NCBI RefSeq assembly: GCF_023065955.2
Contig: NW_026622786.1
Coordinates: forward strand, 45,680,938 to 45,744,937
DNA: 64,000 bases
Direction of reading: 5' to 3'
From: Ursus arctos
Taxonomy: Eukaryota > Chordata > Mammalia > Carnivora > Ursidae
The position numbers were made by a program, and so were the translations under genes. Shown piece after piece: positions 12,590 to 25,599 of this stretch. Each line of letters starts with the position of its first letter. Position 1 is the first letter of the stretch. The notes beneath the pieces were generated by a model that saw only the letters and a list, made by a program, of their open reading frames with translations, made no database searches and was not told the origin of the DNA.

Positions 12590-15240
12590 AAGTGCTCAAA
12601 TCATCCTTATTAAGACAAAAGAACAGGATGGCATAAAACTAGCAACTATAGTTCAGAAAGAAAGGAAAAAAAAACCCTCAAATACTAGGCATATGTACTC
12701 CAGTATCCAGCAAGTTCGAGAATGTTTGGAATGTTCACCTGAGAGAAGGGTGCAGGAGCAGGTTCCAAACCTAATCCTTGCCCTGTTCTTCCAATCTTCT
12801 TAATGTTCTGAAGTCCAACATGAGTTTTGAAATTGGCCCAGCCGTGTTATCGGTATAGGAGCAGCCACTCCATCAGCTAGTTCCTGGTCTTTGTAGTTTT
12901 ATCAGTTTCACAGCCTTCAGAAATAATTCATATGTTTTTGTATCTCCTCAAAGAATCTGGCTTCCTACTAGTGCTACTATCTGAGGTTTTCCTTTTGTGG
13001 CATATCCTTATGTCTTAGATAGTCTGCTTGTTAGGGGGCTTTATTCTCTTCTTGTCTCTAGGGGCCCCAAATAGTTTATCTCCAACACCTTGTTGTGTCC
13101 TGTACTATTGGACTCCTAAGGCTGCTTAGTTCCCTTCTGATCTAAAGCAGTGATACTTCACCAGCCACCCTAGAGGATACTTTGGTCACATTGTCCGCTC
13201 TTGGGTTACTGGACACCTGTTCATTAGCCTTACCAGGGCCTTGGCCTTTCCCTAAGTGGAAAAGCTTTCAACCCTTGGGGTGGTCCAGTTAAACTCTGTA
13301 ATTCCATAAATACAAAACCCACATTGTGTGAAAACTCTCAGGCAGGTATAACAAAGGTTGTATCAGGGAAAATAATAACTAGGGAAGTAACAGAACACAC
13401 GATGTCCTGGAACTCTTATTATTCCACACCATAAATGTTCGGCATGCACCATGGCCAACTTAACCACTGAGAAGCATCTGTCTCTGCTAGCAGACAAGAC
13501 TGGAATCAGAAGCACCACATGAGCAAGAACAGGTCCCACATCTACGCTGTGATTCATATTTATCGGTGAGTAGAGGAGAGGCTAGGGAACACTGTTCTCA
13601 TCATCCTCTTCTAAGTAAAAAGAAATACATCAAAAGATCTCTGCATCCAGGGACATCATTAGAAAGAATGCAAACCAAGGGCCAAGAGTGTGCATACAAG
13701 GGCCCTTGAGAGCTGCCTTGTCAGTCAGAATGATGACATCACATGAAGATGATGGTGCCTTTCTGCAGATGGACTCTTTTCAGCTGTGCCAGCTCTCTGT
13801 TAAGCTATCCCCAAAACACAAGTGAGCAGTGAGGCCCCAGGGCTGTCCAGACTGTCCTTCATCCCATACGCGCTCACATGCAGTGTAGTTATTCACATTA
13901 TTTTCTAAATACTCTGTACCTTATATTTGGCTTCACTATTTCAAAAAAGAGATGCTTAAGAAAGAGTTTTAAATTTCTAGTTGGTAGAAACTTTTTGTTT
14001 TGTGGTTTAATAGTTAATTTCTAGTTTTATTCCATTTTTGTTTAGAGACTATATCGTGTGTATGCACACACACTATTGCTTTTTTGGAAGGTTTTCCTTG
14101 GTACCTCCTAAATGAAAAATTTTAATAACTACTACATAGACAATTGAAAAGAAGGGACATTCTTCATTTCAAGATAAAGTAGATCTCTTTTACTTGATTT
14201 TTCAGCTGACAATTATCTTTTAATGCCTGATTTAATCAGATAATGTAACCAATTATCTTATTCTATCTCCCACCTTCTCTTCTCTTCTCCATTTTTACTT
14301 ATTTTATAATTTCTACATTATTTCTACTTTATTAGGGCACATGATATTTATATTCTATCACTCTGATACATTTGTTTTACTCTTGAGTTCAGTAGTTAAC
14401 TACAGTCTTTTTGCCTTTCTGTTTCTTATTTTAGGTATTCTATCTGTGTTTGATCCTCTTTTATTAATCATCATTGAATGAATTGGGTTTTCATTGCAGG
14501 AAATTAACTGGCAGGAAATTTATGGTGGGGTTTGGAAAAGGATGACAGTACGGGAAGGAGCCAGAGTAGCATTCCAGCCTAGTTGGCTCTTCTAACTCCA
14601 AGGTCCCTTCTGCTCTGTTGCCAGACAAGCAGACTGCCTCTTGCAAATACGGTTTGTTTGTTTGGTTCTGAATTTACCTCCCCTGATTCATGGAATCAAA
14701 GTGAATCCAAGAAGACTTCTGAAGCCAGCAGTTCAGCTAATTCCTAAAGTTGCCATGAAAAGATTTAAAGGTACATTTTTGCTTTTCAAGTGTGCTCCTC
14801 ATCTTTGGGGACTCTGAACCCTATAATTAGGTCTTTGTTAGTATTATTACTCAGGACTACCTCCGGATGTCCTACCTACATCCTAATTAATGTTTTGCCT
14901 ATGTGAGCTGTACTAGAGTAAGAGAAGTTAGCTATGAATTAAAATCTTCCATTTCAGTTGTGTTTTGTCTACTTCTCCTTTAATTTTCTGTTTTTAGATT
15001 TGCAGATGTTGCTATATTATATAAATTCATATACATTATTAACTTCTAGGTCCTCTTTTTGAGTTGTAACTTCTACCATTTTATGTTCCTACGTTTTCCA
15101 ATCAGTGCTCTTTTGAAATAATTTCCATGTCCAATATTAATAATTGTGCTTGCTTACTCTGTGTTGATATATACTTCTGCCTGTTTATTTTCAGAACTTC
15201 TTAGTCATTTTGATTTTTATACAAAATTTACATTTTACAA
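12590..15240. other. Unrecognised sequence, about 2.6 kb
   Basis: I recognise no gene or repeat family. A small minus-strand frame at 13363-13557 shows no domain. The part 13000-13880 is less AT-rich than its neighbours and contains scattered CpGs, but it has no open frame or convincing splice structure. It could be an unrecognised old LTR. Confidence 0.4.
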
Positions 15241-15256
15241 AGCTATGCTTTCTTTT

Positions 15257-15267
15257 TTTTTAAGATT

Positions 15268-15306
<39 letters not shown>

Positions 15307-15444
15307 TCAGAGAGAGAGAGAGCACAAACAGGGAGAGAGACAGGCAGAGCAAGGAGCCCGATGCAGGACTCGATCCCAGGACCCTGGGATCATGACCTAA
15401 GCCGAAGGCAGATGCTTAACTGACTGAGCCACCCAGGTGTCCCA
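15257..15444 (-). mobile_element. SINEC with expanded TTTA tail
   Basis: Reversed SINEC with a perfect 13-bp target-site duplication, tatgctttctttt, at 15244-15256 and 15445-15457. The tail has expanded into about ten TTTA units (roughly 15266-15307). The head end reads 'ccgaaggcagatgcttaactgactgagccacccaggtgtccc'. The translated frame over it is an artefact. Confidence 0.96.
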
Positions 15445-16415
15445 TATGCTTTCTTTTGTGATATAGTCTGATGTGCTTTTTAAGACTTGAGCTAAATTCA
15501 TTTATATTTATTGATTTGGCAATCAGTATATCAATTGTATCCCTTGCCTTCATGAAGTGTATCAGGGTCGGTGCTCTCTGAAATCCGCTGTCTTTGCCAC
15601 TCGTGAAACTTCTTCCAGGATGTGCCTGACCTCCGACCTGTTCCTCTCACTTTGCTCTTGCCCCATTGGCGGCCTTTATAATGTATAGAGATTATACTGA
15701 GCTCCTAGCTTAATCAAAATGGAGTTTTGTGGTTTGTTTTGACAAAATATTGAAACCATTTTTGTTATATTTTTAAATAAATAATACACACACACGGGGC
15801 AAAATTCAAAAGCTGTAAAAGTGAAAATGTTCACACTGTCCCACTGGCATCCAAATTCCATCCTTAAGTGAAGTCTTCTTACTAATTCTTAGGATAATCT
15901 TTCAATGACTAAGAGTTTAAAATATAGAGAGTAAAACGCACAAATTTTACGTGTATAGATAGTTCTGTCAGTGTTGGCAAATGCATGCATGTAAATAATG
16001 TTCCTATAAAAATAAAGAATGCCCTTCCCCAGATTTCCCTTACTCTCATCCCCAAGTAATCTCTGTCCTCCAAGAGATAATTGCAGTTTTAATTTCTGTT
16101 ACCTATCAGTTTCGTCTGTTCTTGAATGTCATATACATTGAAGAGTACAATGTATACTTGTTCTTTTTTCTCTAACTGAACATAATGTTGCAATTCATCC
16201 ATGTTGTTTCATGTACAGTAGTTCTATTTTATTGCTGGGTACTACTACATTTTTCAGATATGCTACTATTTATATTCTGTGTATTTCTCTTTAATTCTAT
16301 AGATCCATATATATTTGTGTTGTTATCAGCTTTAGGCTATTATATTAAAGTTGGATTACATATTCCTGTAAACGTTTTTGTGGACGTATATTTTAATTTC
16401 TTCTAGGTGGAGAAA

Positions 16416-16456
16416 TGGACTTTCTTTCAGTGGACTTTCTTTCAGTGGACTTTCTT
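16416..16456. repeat. 15-bp tandem repeat, about 2.7 copies
   Basis: The unit tggactttctttcag occurs at 16416-16430 and 16431-16445, then partially at 16446-16456, inside the old L1M. Confidence 0.95.
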
Positions 16457-16712
16457 GATCATAGGATACATGTATGTTTGATGTATGAAATTGATAGAGT
16501 TTTCTAGTGGTTCTATTTTATTCTCCTACTACCGGTGCATGGAGGCTCTAAGTGCTCTATAACCTCACCGATATTTGGTGTTGTCGGCCTTTTAATTTCA
16601 GTTACTCTAGTAGGTGCAAGTCGTACCCTATTGTGGTTTAAATTTGTATTTCTCTGATGACTGGTGATATCAAACACCTGTTTAAGTGCCATTGGTTACT
16701 GTTGCAGCTGTA

Positions 16713-17095
16713 TGGTATTAGTTTGCTAGAGTTGCCATAAAGAAACACCACAGACTGGGTGGCTAAACCAACAGGAATTTATTTTCTCACAGTCCTGGGA
16801 GCTAGAAGTCCAGGATAAAGGTGTTACCAGGTCTGGTTTTTTCTGAGTCTTCTCTCCTTGGCTTGCACATCGCTGCTTCCTCCCAGGCCTTTCCTCCAGG
16901 CAAGGCAATTCCTGTTGTCTGTGTATCCAAATTTCCTATTACCGGTGTGGCCAAATGTCCTTTGATTGGAGTAGGGCCCATTTTAATGACCTCATAAATC
17001 ACCGTTTTAAAGATGCTGTATCCAAATACAGTCACATTTGGGGGGGCTAGTGTCTCAACATACCCATTTTGAGGGAGTACAATTCATCCCATAAC
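16713..17095 (-). mobile_element. Solo LTR, MaLR (MLT1-like), antisense
   Basis: The plus strand runs 'tggtattagtttgctagagttgccataaagaaacaccacagactgggtggct', then 'ggaatttattttctcacag', and ends 'gtacaattcatcccataaca'. This is the reverse complement of the well-known MLT1-type LTR, whose AATAAATT polyadenylation region is near 16777. It is inserted in the antisense L1M. No internal retroviral region is present. Minus-strand frames inside it are not genes. Confidence 0.8.
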
Positions 17096-18834
17096 ATATA
17101 TTATGAAGTATCTAAATAAAGCTGAAAATTTTATTATTGAATTATAGATGTATTTATAGATTCTGAAAATAATTTTTTTTTGTTAGATAGGAGATAGAGT
17201 GAATGTTTTCTCACCATCTGTGACATCTTTTTGTTTCCTTAATGGTTCTTATGAAAAAATAAGGGTTTATTTTTACATTTTGCTAAAGTCAAATTTACTT
17301 CTTTTTTCTTTCTTTGTTGATATTTTGGGTGCTGTCTAAGAAATCATGGTATCAGCGTCTTAAAGATACTCTCCTGTGTTTTACATTCAGGGCTATGAGT
17401 CTTCTCGAATTATTTTTTCTCTCTATATGAGATAAGGTTGAAGGTTTCTTATAGTTATTCCAGCACCATGAGTTAAAAATACTTTCCTTCCTCCGCTGAA
17501 CGGGTGGTACCTTTGTAGAAAATCAATTGAAAGTAAAAATAGGGCTTATTTCTGGACTCCTATTCTATTCCATTGATCTAGTTACGTATGATTAAGTTAT
17601 ATATCCCTATGGCTATCATACTGTCTTAGATGCTGTAGTTATCGAGTAAAACTTTAAATCAGGCAATAGAATTTCTCCAATGTTGTTCTTTTGATATTTG
17701 GCTCTTCTAGATCCTTAAAATTTCGTATACATTTGAGAATCTGTCAATTCTTCCAAGAAACCTTGCTAGGACTTGGATTGGGAAGTGATTAATTCTATGG
17801 ATCATTTTAGGGAGAATTTAAATCTTAATAATTAGGGATTTTCCAACCCATAAGCATAGCATATCTCTCCATTAACTTACGACTGCCTTAACTAAAATTA
17901 ACAGTTCATATCAGTTTTCAGTGTAGGTGTTTTTCTGATCATTTGTTAAATTTATGTCGCAGTATTTTATATTTTTGTATATCCTAAATGATGTACATTT
18001 TAAAGTTATTTTTCTAAATTTTTACTAGTATAAAAAGACACAATTGATTTTTATATTGACCTTCTGTTCACTGACCTTGCTAAAAGTCTTCTTATAATTA
18101 GTGGGGTTTGTGTGTGTGTGTAGATTTTTTTTTTTTTTTTAGCTTTTCTGCATGTATAATCATGCTTTTTTCCTCTCTTTTTAAACTTTATGTTTTTTTT
18201 TTCTCACCTCTTTATACTGGATAGGACCTCTCCCATATTATAGAACAGAAGAAATCTGCTCTGTATTTCTCCATTAATTATGCTATCAGCCCTGGCTGTG
18301 TGTGTGTACATGTATACCTGTATATACTTATATAAACGCATAAATTTCATTATACTTTACCACACTGAAGAATGTTTTTATTTCTTCTCAGTTTGCTGAA
18401 ATTTTCTTTCATGAAGATTTTGAAAAAAATACTATTTTTTGTCAAATGAGTTTTCTGCATTTATTGGGATAATCTTATCATCTTTAATAATCAAGCCACT
18501 TGCTTTAATTGATTTTGGAAAACAAAACTAAACTGGCATTCAGGAGCTAAATTCCACTTTGATCATATTAATCTATCCTTTTTATATACTGCTGGGTTTT
18601 ATTTGCTCACTTTTTAAGAGTTCTTATGTCTATGTAGATAAATTATGTTGTTCTGACATGTTATTTTCAAATATTTTTTAATTTAAAATCACATGTTATT
18701 TTCTTATACTACTCTTATGTGGCTTGGTATCAGAGTTCATGACATAAAGTGAATTGGAAGTCTTCTCTTTCTATTTCCAGTTCTTTGGCTAGAGAGAACA
18801 GTTTCTGTTGGGGCTTTTCTTTCTGCTCCAGTTT

Positions 18835-20145
18835 GCCTTTGCAGGTTGCAAGCTTAATCAGCTCCTGGTCTTAGATGTATGAGGCGAAAAGAGCAACTCC
18901 AAAAAATCACCATCATGTCATTCCTTGGGTGCTAAGATCCATAGTCTATCTTTGCTCCACCTTTCATAGACTTTTTCTGTTTATTTCATAAATTATATTC
19001 AATGTTTTTAGGTTTTGTTATTGGAATAAATAGGGAAAATTATGTTTACTCCATCTTCCTAGGAGCATAAATGACAATTTCCTTTTAATTAAATTAAGAA
19101 ACAAGGAAGAATGAGTTTTTTATATTTATTATTTTTGAAACAAAGATTCGTTTACATAGACCTGGGTTTTCCAACTACCTATCTGGTATCATTTCCCTAA
19201 GGATCTTTTAACCCCAGCTACAGCAGTTTCAGTGATGGGTGAGAAAAAGCATCCAGATAACAGTGAATTGACGAGGAAATGAATGGTGATAAAATGGGTA
19301 ACAGTGACATTTGCATCTCACTTCACTATTAATTTGGTAACGGTTATTTGCTGTTTTTTAAAGTTGTTCACTTTAAGAGTGTTCATATCCTTAAGAATTA
19401 GGAGAGAGGAAGAATTAGAGGATAGGAAGATAGGTGTCTGAAGAGGCAACAACACCTGCCTACTAAAACAGGAAAAATAAAATAGGATGTTTTTTGATGT
19501 AGATATATATTTGTGGGTGGCGGAAGAAAAAATTGGGATTCTTGTCTTCCCAGGTGACAGAAACGTCACCTTTTTCTCTGAAATAAAATTTAAAGGCATC
19601 TGCTAAAAGTGAATGTGAGGTGCAAATGTCTTAATGAGACTGGGAAAATTTTGGCTGAAATTGCAAAAGGAAGCAAAACAGAGGCATATTAAAGGATTCA
19701 AGGCCATAACCAAGGTCCCAAAGGAAGTTGGGGACTACAATCCTGTAGTGATATTATAGCACTCAGTTGGCTTTTTTTTTCCCCTCAATTAATGTTCCTT
19801 ATGCCAAGTGAGAGGAGAGAAAGTAGGCAGTTGGGATGACAAAGGATTTCAATTTTTGTAGGGAAATTGGAGAAGGAATTAAAATGTGAAAAGATAATTT
19901 ATGGAAATTGTTAATGTTAAATGCTACGGAAACATCATGGTACATGAAGGATTGCAACATACTTTCTATTGTCCCAAATCATGGGTTTTAAAATGTTCGT
20001 GTTCTCCAAAATGGCAGCAGGATACTTATTAAAACCTGCCACTTACCTCCCGTCTTCCAAATAACAATACCAAAACATCTTTTTATGTATCTTTTTAATT
20101 ATATTCACACATGAAAGAGGGAAAATACTTTCATTTAGACATTTT
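18835..20145. other. Unrecognised sequence
   Basis: No gene or repeat family is recognised. A minus-strand frame of 93 codons (19318-19599) is lysine, serine and phenylalanine rich and has no family signature. I treat it as chance. Confidence 0.4.
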
Positions 20146-20149
20146 AGTC

Positions 20150-20665
20150 TGAAAAAAGGAATACAAATATTTTGCATACAGAATCTTCCTGAATTTACAA
20201 TGGGGTTATGTCCTGATAAACCCATCATAAATTGAAAATATTGTTAAACTGAAATGTGCAATTAATATACTTAACCTCTTGAACATCAAAGCTTAGCTTA
20301 GCTGACCTTAACCATGTTCAGAACCCTCACCGTAGCCTACAATTGGGCAAAATCATCTAACACAAAGCCTATTTTATAATAAAGTGTTGAATATCTCATG
20401 GAATTTGTTGAATACTATGCTGAAAGGGGAAAACAAAATGATTGTCTGGGTACAGAATGGCTTAAGTGTATCATTTGTTTACTTGTGATCCCGTGGCTGT
20501 CTGGGAGCGGCAGCTCGCCACTGGCCACTGCTGCCCAGCGTCCTGAGAGTATTGTATCTCCCATCATTGGCCTGGGAAAAGGTCAAAGTTCAGTTTCTAC
20601 TGAATGGGTATCACTTTCTCACCAACATAGAGTTGAAAAATCATAAGTTGAACCATTCTACTGTT
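20150..20665. mobile_element. Tigger-like (TcMar) DNA transposon relic
   Basis: The text 'tttacaatggggttatgtcctgataaacccatcataaattgaaaat' leads through 'gggcaaaatcatctaacacaaagcctattttataataaagtgttgaatatctcatg' to 'ttctactgaatgggtatcactttc' and 'gagttgaaaaatcataagttgaaccat'. This matches a common mammalian non-autonomous Tc/mariner family as I remember it. CpGs of the consensus have decayed. The subfamily is not assigned and orientation is left open. Confidence 0.6.
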
Positions 20666-20699
20666 GCGCTGTATTGTTACTAATCTTAGCTATGGTTCT

Positions 20700-20933
20700 T
20701 TTTTTCTTTTTTTTTTTAATAATAATTTTTTATTATGATATGTTAGTCACCATACAGTACATCCCCAGTTTTTGATGCAATGTTCCATGATTCATTATTT
20801 GAGTGTAACACCCAGTGCTTCATGCAATATGTGCCCTCCTTAATACCCATCACTGGCCTATCCCAATCCCCACCCCCCTCCCCTCTGAAGCCCTCAGTTT
20901 GTTTTCCAGAGTCCACAGTCTCTCATGGTTCAT
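20700..20933 (-). mobile_element. 5'-truncated L1, 3' UTR only, antisense
   Basis: Reversed poly-A (ttctttttttttttaataata) is followed by 'ttagtcaccatacagtacatccccagtttttgatgcaatgttcc', 'caatatgtgccctccttaatacccatcactgg' and 'ctgaagccctcagtttgttttcc'. The same segment recurs at 50302 and 62617, marking one carnivore L1 lineage. No clean target-site duplication was found. Confidence 0.9.
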
Positions 20934-21109
20934 TATAATTTAAATCTAATCTTCATTTTCTCTGTACATTCATAAATGGCACTTGCGTTATTATCTTGCT
21001 ATGTTCATCTCAGCTGAGCATACTCACAAGGCTATCTTAGAAAGTGCAGGATTTACACTTGTATGTTGCATACACTGTGTTGAAAGGTTCACATATTTTA
21101 CTTAGTATA

Positions 21110-21265
21110 CTCATTACAATGGCTCTCAGAAGTATTTACTGTTTTGCGCATGAATAAGCAATCTCAAAGGTTTAATGACTTGCCTGGTAGTGCCACATTT
21201 TTAAGTAATAATCACAGTAATCAAACCCAGTCTCTTTGTCTCTGAAGTCAGTGCTCTTTCAAACT
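21110..21265 (-). mobile_element. MIR SINE, antisense
   Basis: The plus strand has 'aggtttaatgacttgcctgg', 'taatcaaacccagtctctttgtctctgaagtcagtgctcttt', the reversed MIR 5' half. Confidence 0.7.
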
Positions 21266-21789
21266 TATCCTACTGACTGCCTTTCATTGTGTATTATCAT
21301 CATATATTATCTTTTAATAATAAAACTTGCTTTGGAAAAACCTTGTGCCATATTCCACTTCAAGATTCTTCTCAACATATTTTTTTTTTTTTTTTGAGTA
21401 CTTTAGCTGCTTACATAGGAAGCGTCACCTTCCTAACCCCTTTTCCCCAGGTTCTGGCAGCAGGGAGCCAAGACAATGCTATTGAAACCCATGGTTCTGG
21501 AAACAAAAGTTTAAAAATACTCTTTTAGAGTGAAAGGACTGAGTCCTCACAAACATGTCTGAAGTCGGACACTTAATCATTTATGACCATTCTCACCTTA
21601 AGAATCCAATACATTCAAATTCAAAGATGAAGTCATTTAAGAAAATGAAGTCATTTTTTAAAAAAATCATTTTGGATCTCCTTCCTTGGAATTCTCTTCT
21701 AAGCCTCCAACACATAGTTTTAATTTTCTTCAATGATAGAATATCAATATTGTCCTTTCATAGTAAGGTTTATTTTCAGACATGTCCTT

Positions 21790-21900
21790 CTTATGAATAT
21801 AATAGTTTATATTTACTGAGGTCTTACTATTTGTCAAAAGATGTGCTAATATGGGGTCATTTGAACTCTTTTGGACATGTAATACACATAGCTGTAATGA
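21790..21900 (-). mobile_element. Possible MIR fragment, antisense
   Basis: 'tttactgaggtcttactatttgtcaaaagatgtgctaatat' resembles the reversed MIR 3' end. The piece is short and weak. Confidence 0.35.
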
Positions 21901-21949
21901 AACAAGAATGAAATTATAAGACAACATTTACGTAAGCATTTATTAATGT

Positions 21950-24815
21950 TTATGTAAAACTAACCTGGTCTACTTTGGAGCCAGAGTTTACATCTCTACC
22001 TTTTGAACCATGAGCAGTCATTGTTACATAGTGAAATCTGAAAGTGAGAGAAAGAATTTGTATTTGTTTCTTCTGTAATTTCTTTTTTTTTAATGAGTTG
22101 GTAATGTCTGCAGTACCCACTGCTGATATAAACCTGACAGAATTCTCAACTCATTTAGTTACTGTCTCAATAGGCAAACACTGCCTGGTGGGAGTGATGA
22201 TTAAAAAAAAACAACAACAACAGAGACAGAACAGTCATGGAAAAACCAAATCCATAATGGGAACTTCACTCATGTTGGGCTCTCTGGTCCCTTTAGAGAA
22301 CATAGTGCTTTAATTATACAATGTCCTTGTTGAGTGATAGCCGTCCTAGAGAGGCAGCAAAGTTGAATGATGAACAACGGTCCCTCTCATCATGTGCCCA
22401 CAGCATCAACTGCAGGAGATCGTGTCCTGAGAATAGATAGTATGAACCATGCTTCCTAGGCTGTTAGGTGATTCATAAGGAAAAATGAAGTGATTACTTC
22501 ATGCATACTGGTAGGAAGTGGGGCAATAAAGAAGGAGAATCATTACTATAATACACAATTATTTTATGATTTTCTCGTTCCTATTTCCATGGATTTTGTA
22601 ATCAAGGAGAAAGATAAATCCAGATTTGCTCCTGAGATTTACTCTGCACTTTGGAATACTTCTCAGAAACAAAGAAATCACTGATTGTATTTATTATGTC
22701 CCACGATGCGTTGACACTGGAGCCACCAATTTTTAAAAACATATTACGTTACAGATAGAAAAAGAAGTTTTCCATTTGAGCCCGATTCCCTTATTCAGGG
22801 ATATGAACAATCTGGAATAACTAGAATTTCTATTGAAAGTCATTGAAAATTGAACAGGTTTTTTCCCCCCAAGGGAAGAAAGGAAAGTGAAGTTTTAGGA
22901 TCAGAACAGTCTTATTTGCACAGTGATCCTCACATTACACAATATATAGAAGATAAACAATAACTTTTGACTAAATGCACTTGGGTATGTGAATGTCAAC
23001 ATCTTTTACTAATCGTGGAGAAATACATATTATGAGCAATTTATAAAAACGTGCTTTTCTTCTTTCTGTGAAGCCTAGAATAACTACCTTCTCACTGAGA
23101 TACTTTATCAATAAATTAACACAGGGATATTACTATACTTACCTTCCTGGTGTCAATACATTCATAGTTATTTATATTAATAAACAATTAAAATGTTTAT
23201 TATATCAAAGGTTGTCCCCAGTCTCTTCAGTTCAAATTCAAACCCTCTCACTGGGTAAAGAATAACATAGAGAAAACATAGAAGATAATGTCATTTCAAC
23301 ATGAGTGAATCAGGGTTTATAATTATAGTCTGAGGATCAAAAAGCAAACTAAAACACACGCAGACACACTCTTTCATAAGATAGAAACAGGTCAGTTCTT
23401 GCTCAAACAAAACAAAAATGGTTTCCGTAGGAACAAGGCATTATGTAAAAGCTCTATTTGAGAGTTTCTTTCTGAGCCTCTGCTTGCAGATGAGCTTGCA
23501 TTGAAAATCGGCTATTGCCTCTTTCCAAGCTGACAGGTACACTCAAGCAGCTAGAGAAAAATGCCAACAGGTAACAGCAGATGCATTACTGAGGGATGCT
23601 TGCACAGCAGAAATGATTTGTATCAATCTTTTCTCAAACCGAGCAACCTTAAGGACAATTGTATTAATTTTTTTTTAAAAAAAGATAAAAAGAAAATATC
23701 TTTGAGCTTTGTTTTCAGCAATACATGTGAGACATGGAGGAGAGGGTTCTGAGGTAAATGCTTGTGAGTGTTGGTTTGAAAGGTTTTCACTAAAACAAAA
23801 GTGGGAAGGCTCTGCATGGTGGCTAACAACCATTGGGGGTGGCAGGAGGCTTTTGAGTGAACTAAAATCGAGCTGGTGGGATAAATGGAGATTTTATAGT
23901 GCCTTAACTGTAGGGAAGTTAGTGGACATCCGTCAAGCTAGGTTAATGGTGGGTGAATGGAAAATGGTTTAAGGTAATTTCCTAAATGGCAAGCTATAGT
24001 AGGTATAGATTTGCATAAATTGCAAAATGCATTAAAAAGCTCTTTTTTGGCCACATACATATTTTCTCATGACTTCTTTTGAATCCCTAAGAAAATTAGT
24101 AGCTGCAAAATTATATCCATTCAGTGTGGACCCTGGGAACTACTTGGGAAGAGCAGTAGAATTAAATGGACTTCTGCACTTAAGCCAGATTGGGCAGTGC
24201 TTTTATTTCTTCATGTTTAATTTGCCTATTTGCCATGAAGTCAAAAGCACAATACATTCAGTAAAAGAAAAAAAAAAAGGAAAAAATCAAATCAGTGATA
24301 CCAAGAGAAAAGGAAATTTTAGGATAAAAATATAAGATGGTATGGATTTAGAGTAGAGGTGTAGTACCCTATTTTTACTTAATATTAACTGATTTATGAG
24401 AGCTGTGGCATTGACTGGGGGAGGTGGAGTGCCAGATAGTGAGACAGAGAGACAGCTTGATTGGCATGCGGTCCTATATGCATAAATACTGCTGTGATTG
24501 AAATCAACAGCTCAACAAAGATGTTTAAAAGTAGAAGTAAGGTATTTTTTCACTATCTGCCAGAGGAAAATGATATTCAAACTAACCAGGAGATATAACA
24601 ATCATCAATATTTATGTTAAATATTATTTCAATCAGATCTGAAGAGTGAATAATAGTTATTTACAAAAATCACATATTCTTTTATCTTTCCATATATACC
24701 TAGAAACATATAAAATCAATAGCAAATGTCTTATATTTATATATTAATTAGACTAATAGTGCTTCTACTGATAAAGGTAATATAATAAAGGTAATACAGT
24801 AAAGACAATTGGGGC
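21950..24815. other. Unrecognised sequence, about 2.9 kb
   Basis: No gene or repeat family is recognised. Several frames of 60-90 codons exist on both strands and overlap each other, which argues against real coding. Scattered A-runs break up this otherwise complex sequence. Confidence 0.4.
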
Positions 24816-24824
24816 TTTATCATA

Positions 24825-24960
24825 TGTGAGCTCCATTAAGATAGGGAATTTTTTTCTCTCTTCTCCCTTTACTAGCAGTTTCCTGAGTACCTAAAAAGGG
24901 CCCAGTACAGGATGTTTGTTGAGGATTTACTTTAATTAATTCGACATATAGCATGACTCT
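24825..24960 (+). mobile_element. Possible L2 3' end
   Basis: 'gagctccattaagatagggaat' then 'gagtacctaaaaagggcccagtacaggatgtttgttgagg' follows the L2 3' consensus order. Confidence 0.5.
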
Positions 24961-25139
24961 ATGCATATCTGAAATAAATACTACCAACATTTTCATCTTG
25001 CTTTTAGTATTCTATTTCTGTCCTATTTATACCCAGGCTAGGATTTGTGATTTTTATCATATGTGATCATGTAAGTATAGATGGCCTTCTGTGATTGGGT
25101 TTGGTTTTGGCTACTTTTACTGTTATCAGTTTCCAAAGA

Positions 25140-25235
25140 CAGACACATTGGTGTACTTTTCTTTGGATCCCCAGTTTCTAATAGAGTGTATCATATAGTC
25201 AGTACTTAATAAAAATGCATTGAATGAATGCATTG
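25140..25235 (+). mobile_element. L2 3' end
   Basis: 'tggatccccagtttctaatagagtg...tagtcagtacttaataaaaatgcattgaatgaatg' is the diagnostic L2 3' terminus. Confidence 0.6.
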
Positions 25236-25309
25236 AGTGCTATGAGTATGGAATTCTGGTTCCAAATAGAATATGATCTTTCAGAGTTCAAACATTTATA
25301 TGTTAAGAG

Positions 25310-25550
25310 TAGTGGCTAAGACCATTGGCTTTGAGGTCAAAATTATAGTATTCACACCCAGGTTTTTGCCACTTACTAGATGAGCAATAGTGAGCAAGTT
25401 AATTAAATTCTATGTCCATTTCTTAAATTTAAATATTGAATTGTAAGAATATCTATCTAAAAATCTTACTGTGAAGAATAAATGAGGTACCACACAAAAT
25501 TCTTAGACCAGTGCCTGGAAAGTAGTAAGTATTCAATTCTGTTAGCTACC
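25310..25550 (+). mobile_element. MIR SINE, near full length
   Basis: It runs from 'gaccattggctttgaggtcaaaa' through 'cacccaggtttttgccacttactagatgagcaatagtgagcaagtta' and 'gtgaagaataaatgaggtacc' to 'cagtgcctggaaagtagtaagtattcaat'. This is one of the best-preserved MIRs in the window. Confidence 0.85.
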
Positions 25551-25599
25551 ACTGCTTCTTTTACCCTTGATGGCACCTGAAAAAATCCTGGACGTATAA

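Larger units (their letters stand above)
15750..18830 (-). mobile_element. Old L1M LINE, antisense, split by an LTR
   Basis: The plus strand follows the reversed order L1M 3' UTR, ORF2 C-terminus, ORF2 reverse-transcriptase region. Landmarks: 'gagtaaaacgcacaaattttacgtgtatag' (15930), 'gttctattttattgctgggtac' (16221), 'ctctgatgactggtgatatcaaacacctg' (16652), 'cctattctattccattgatctag' (17560), 'gtgatatttggctcttct' type text (17690), and 'ctatcctttttatatactgctgggttttatttgc' (18572). It is interrupted by the LTR at 16713-17095. No ORF2 frame survives. Confidence 0.75.

Noticed and set aside
13000..13880. Possible gene fragment in a less AT-rich stretch
   Set aside because: No frame above 64 codons, no convincing splice pairs and no recognisable protein. 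It may be an old unrecognised repeat.
16713..17095. Possible proviral coding region linked to the LTR
   Set aside because: Only LTR sequence is present, flanked on both sides by L1M. No gag, pol or env-like frames were seen.
21555..21911. 118-codon open frame
   Set aside because: AT-rich, low complexity at its start (repeated MKSFKK words), and partly over a possible MIR. It looks like a chance frame.
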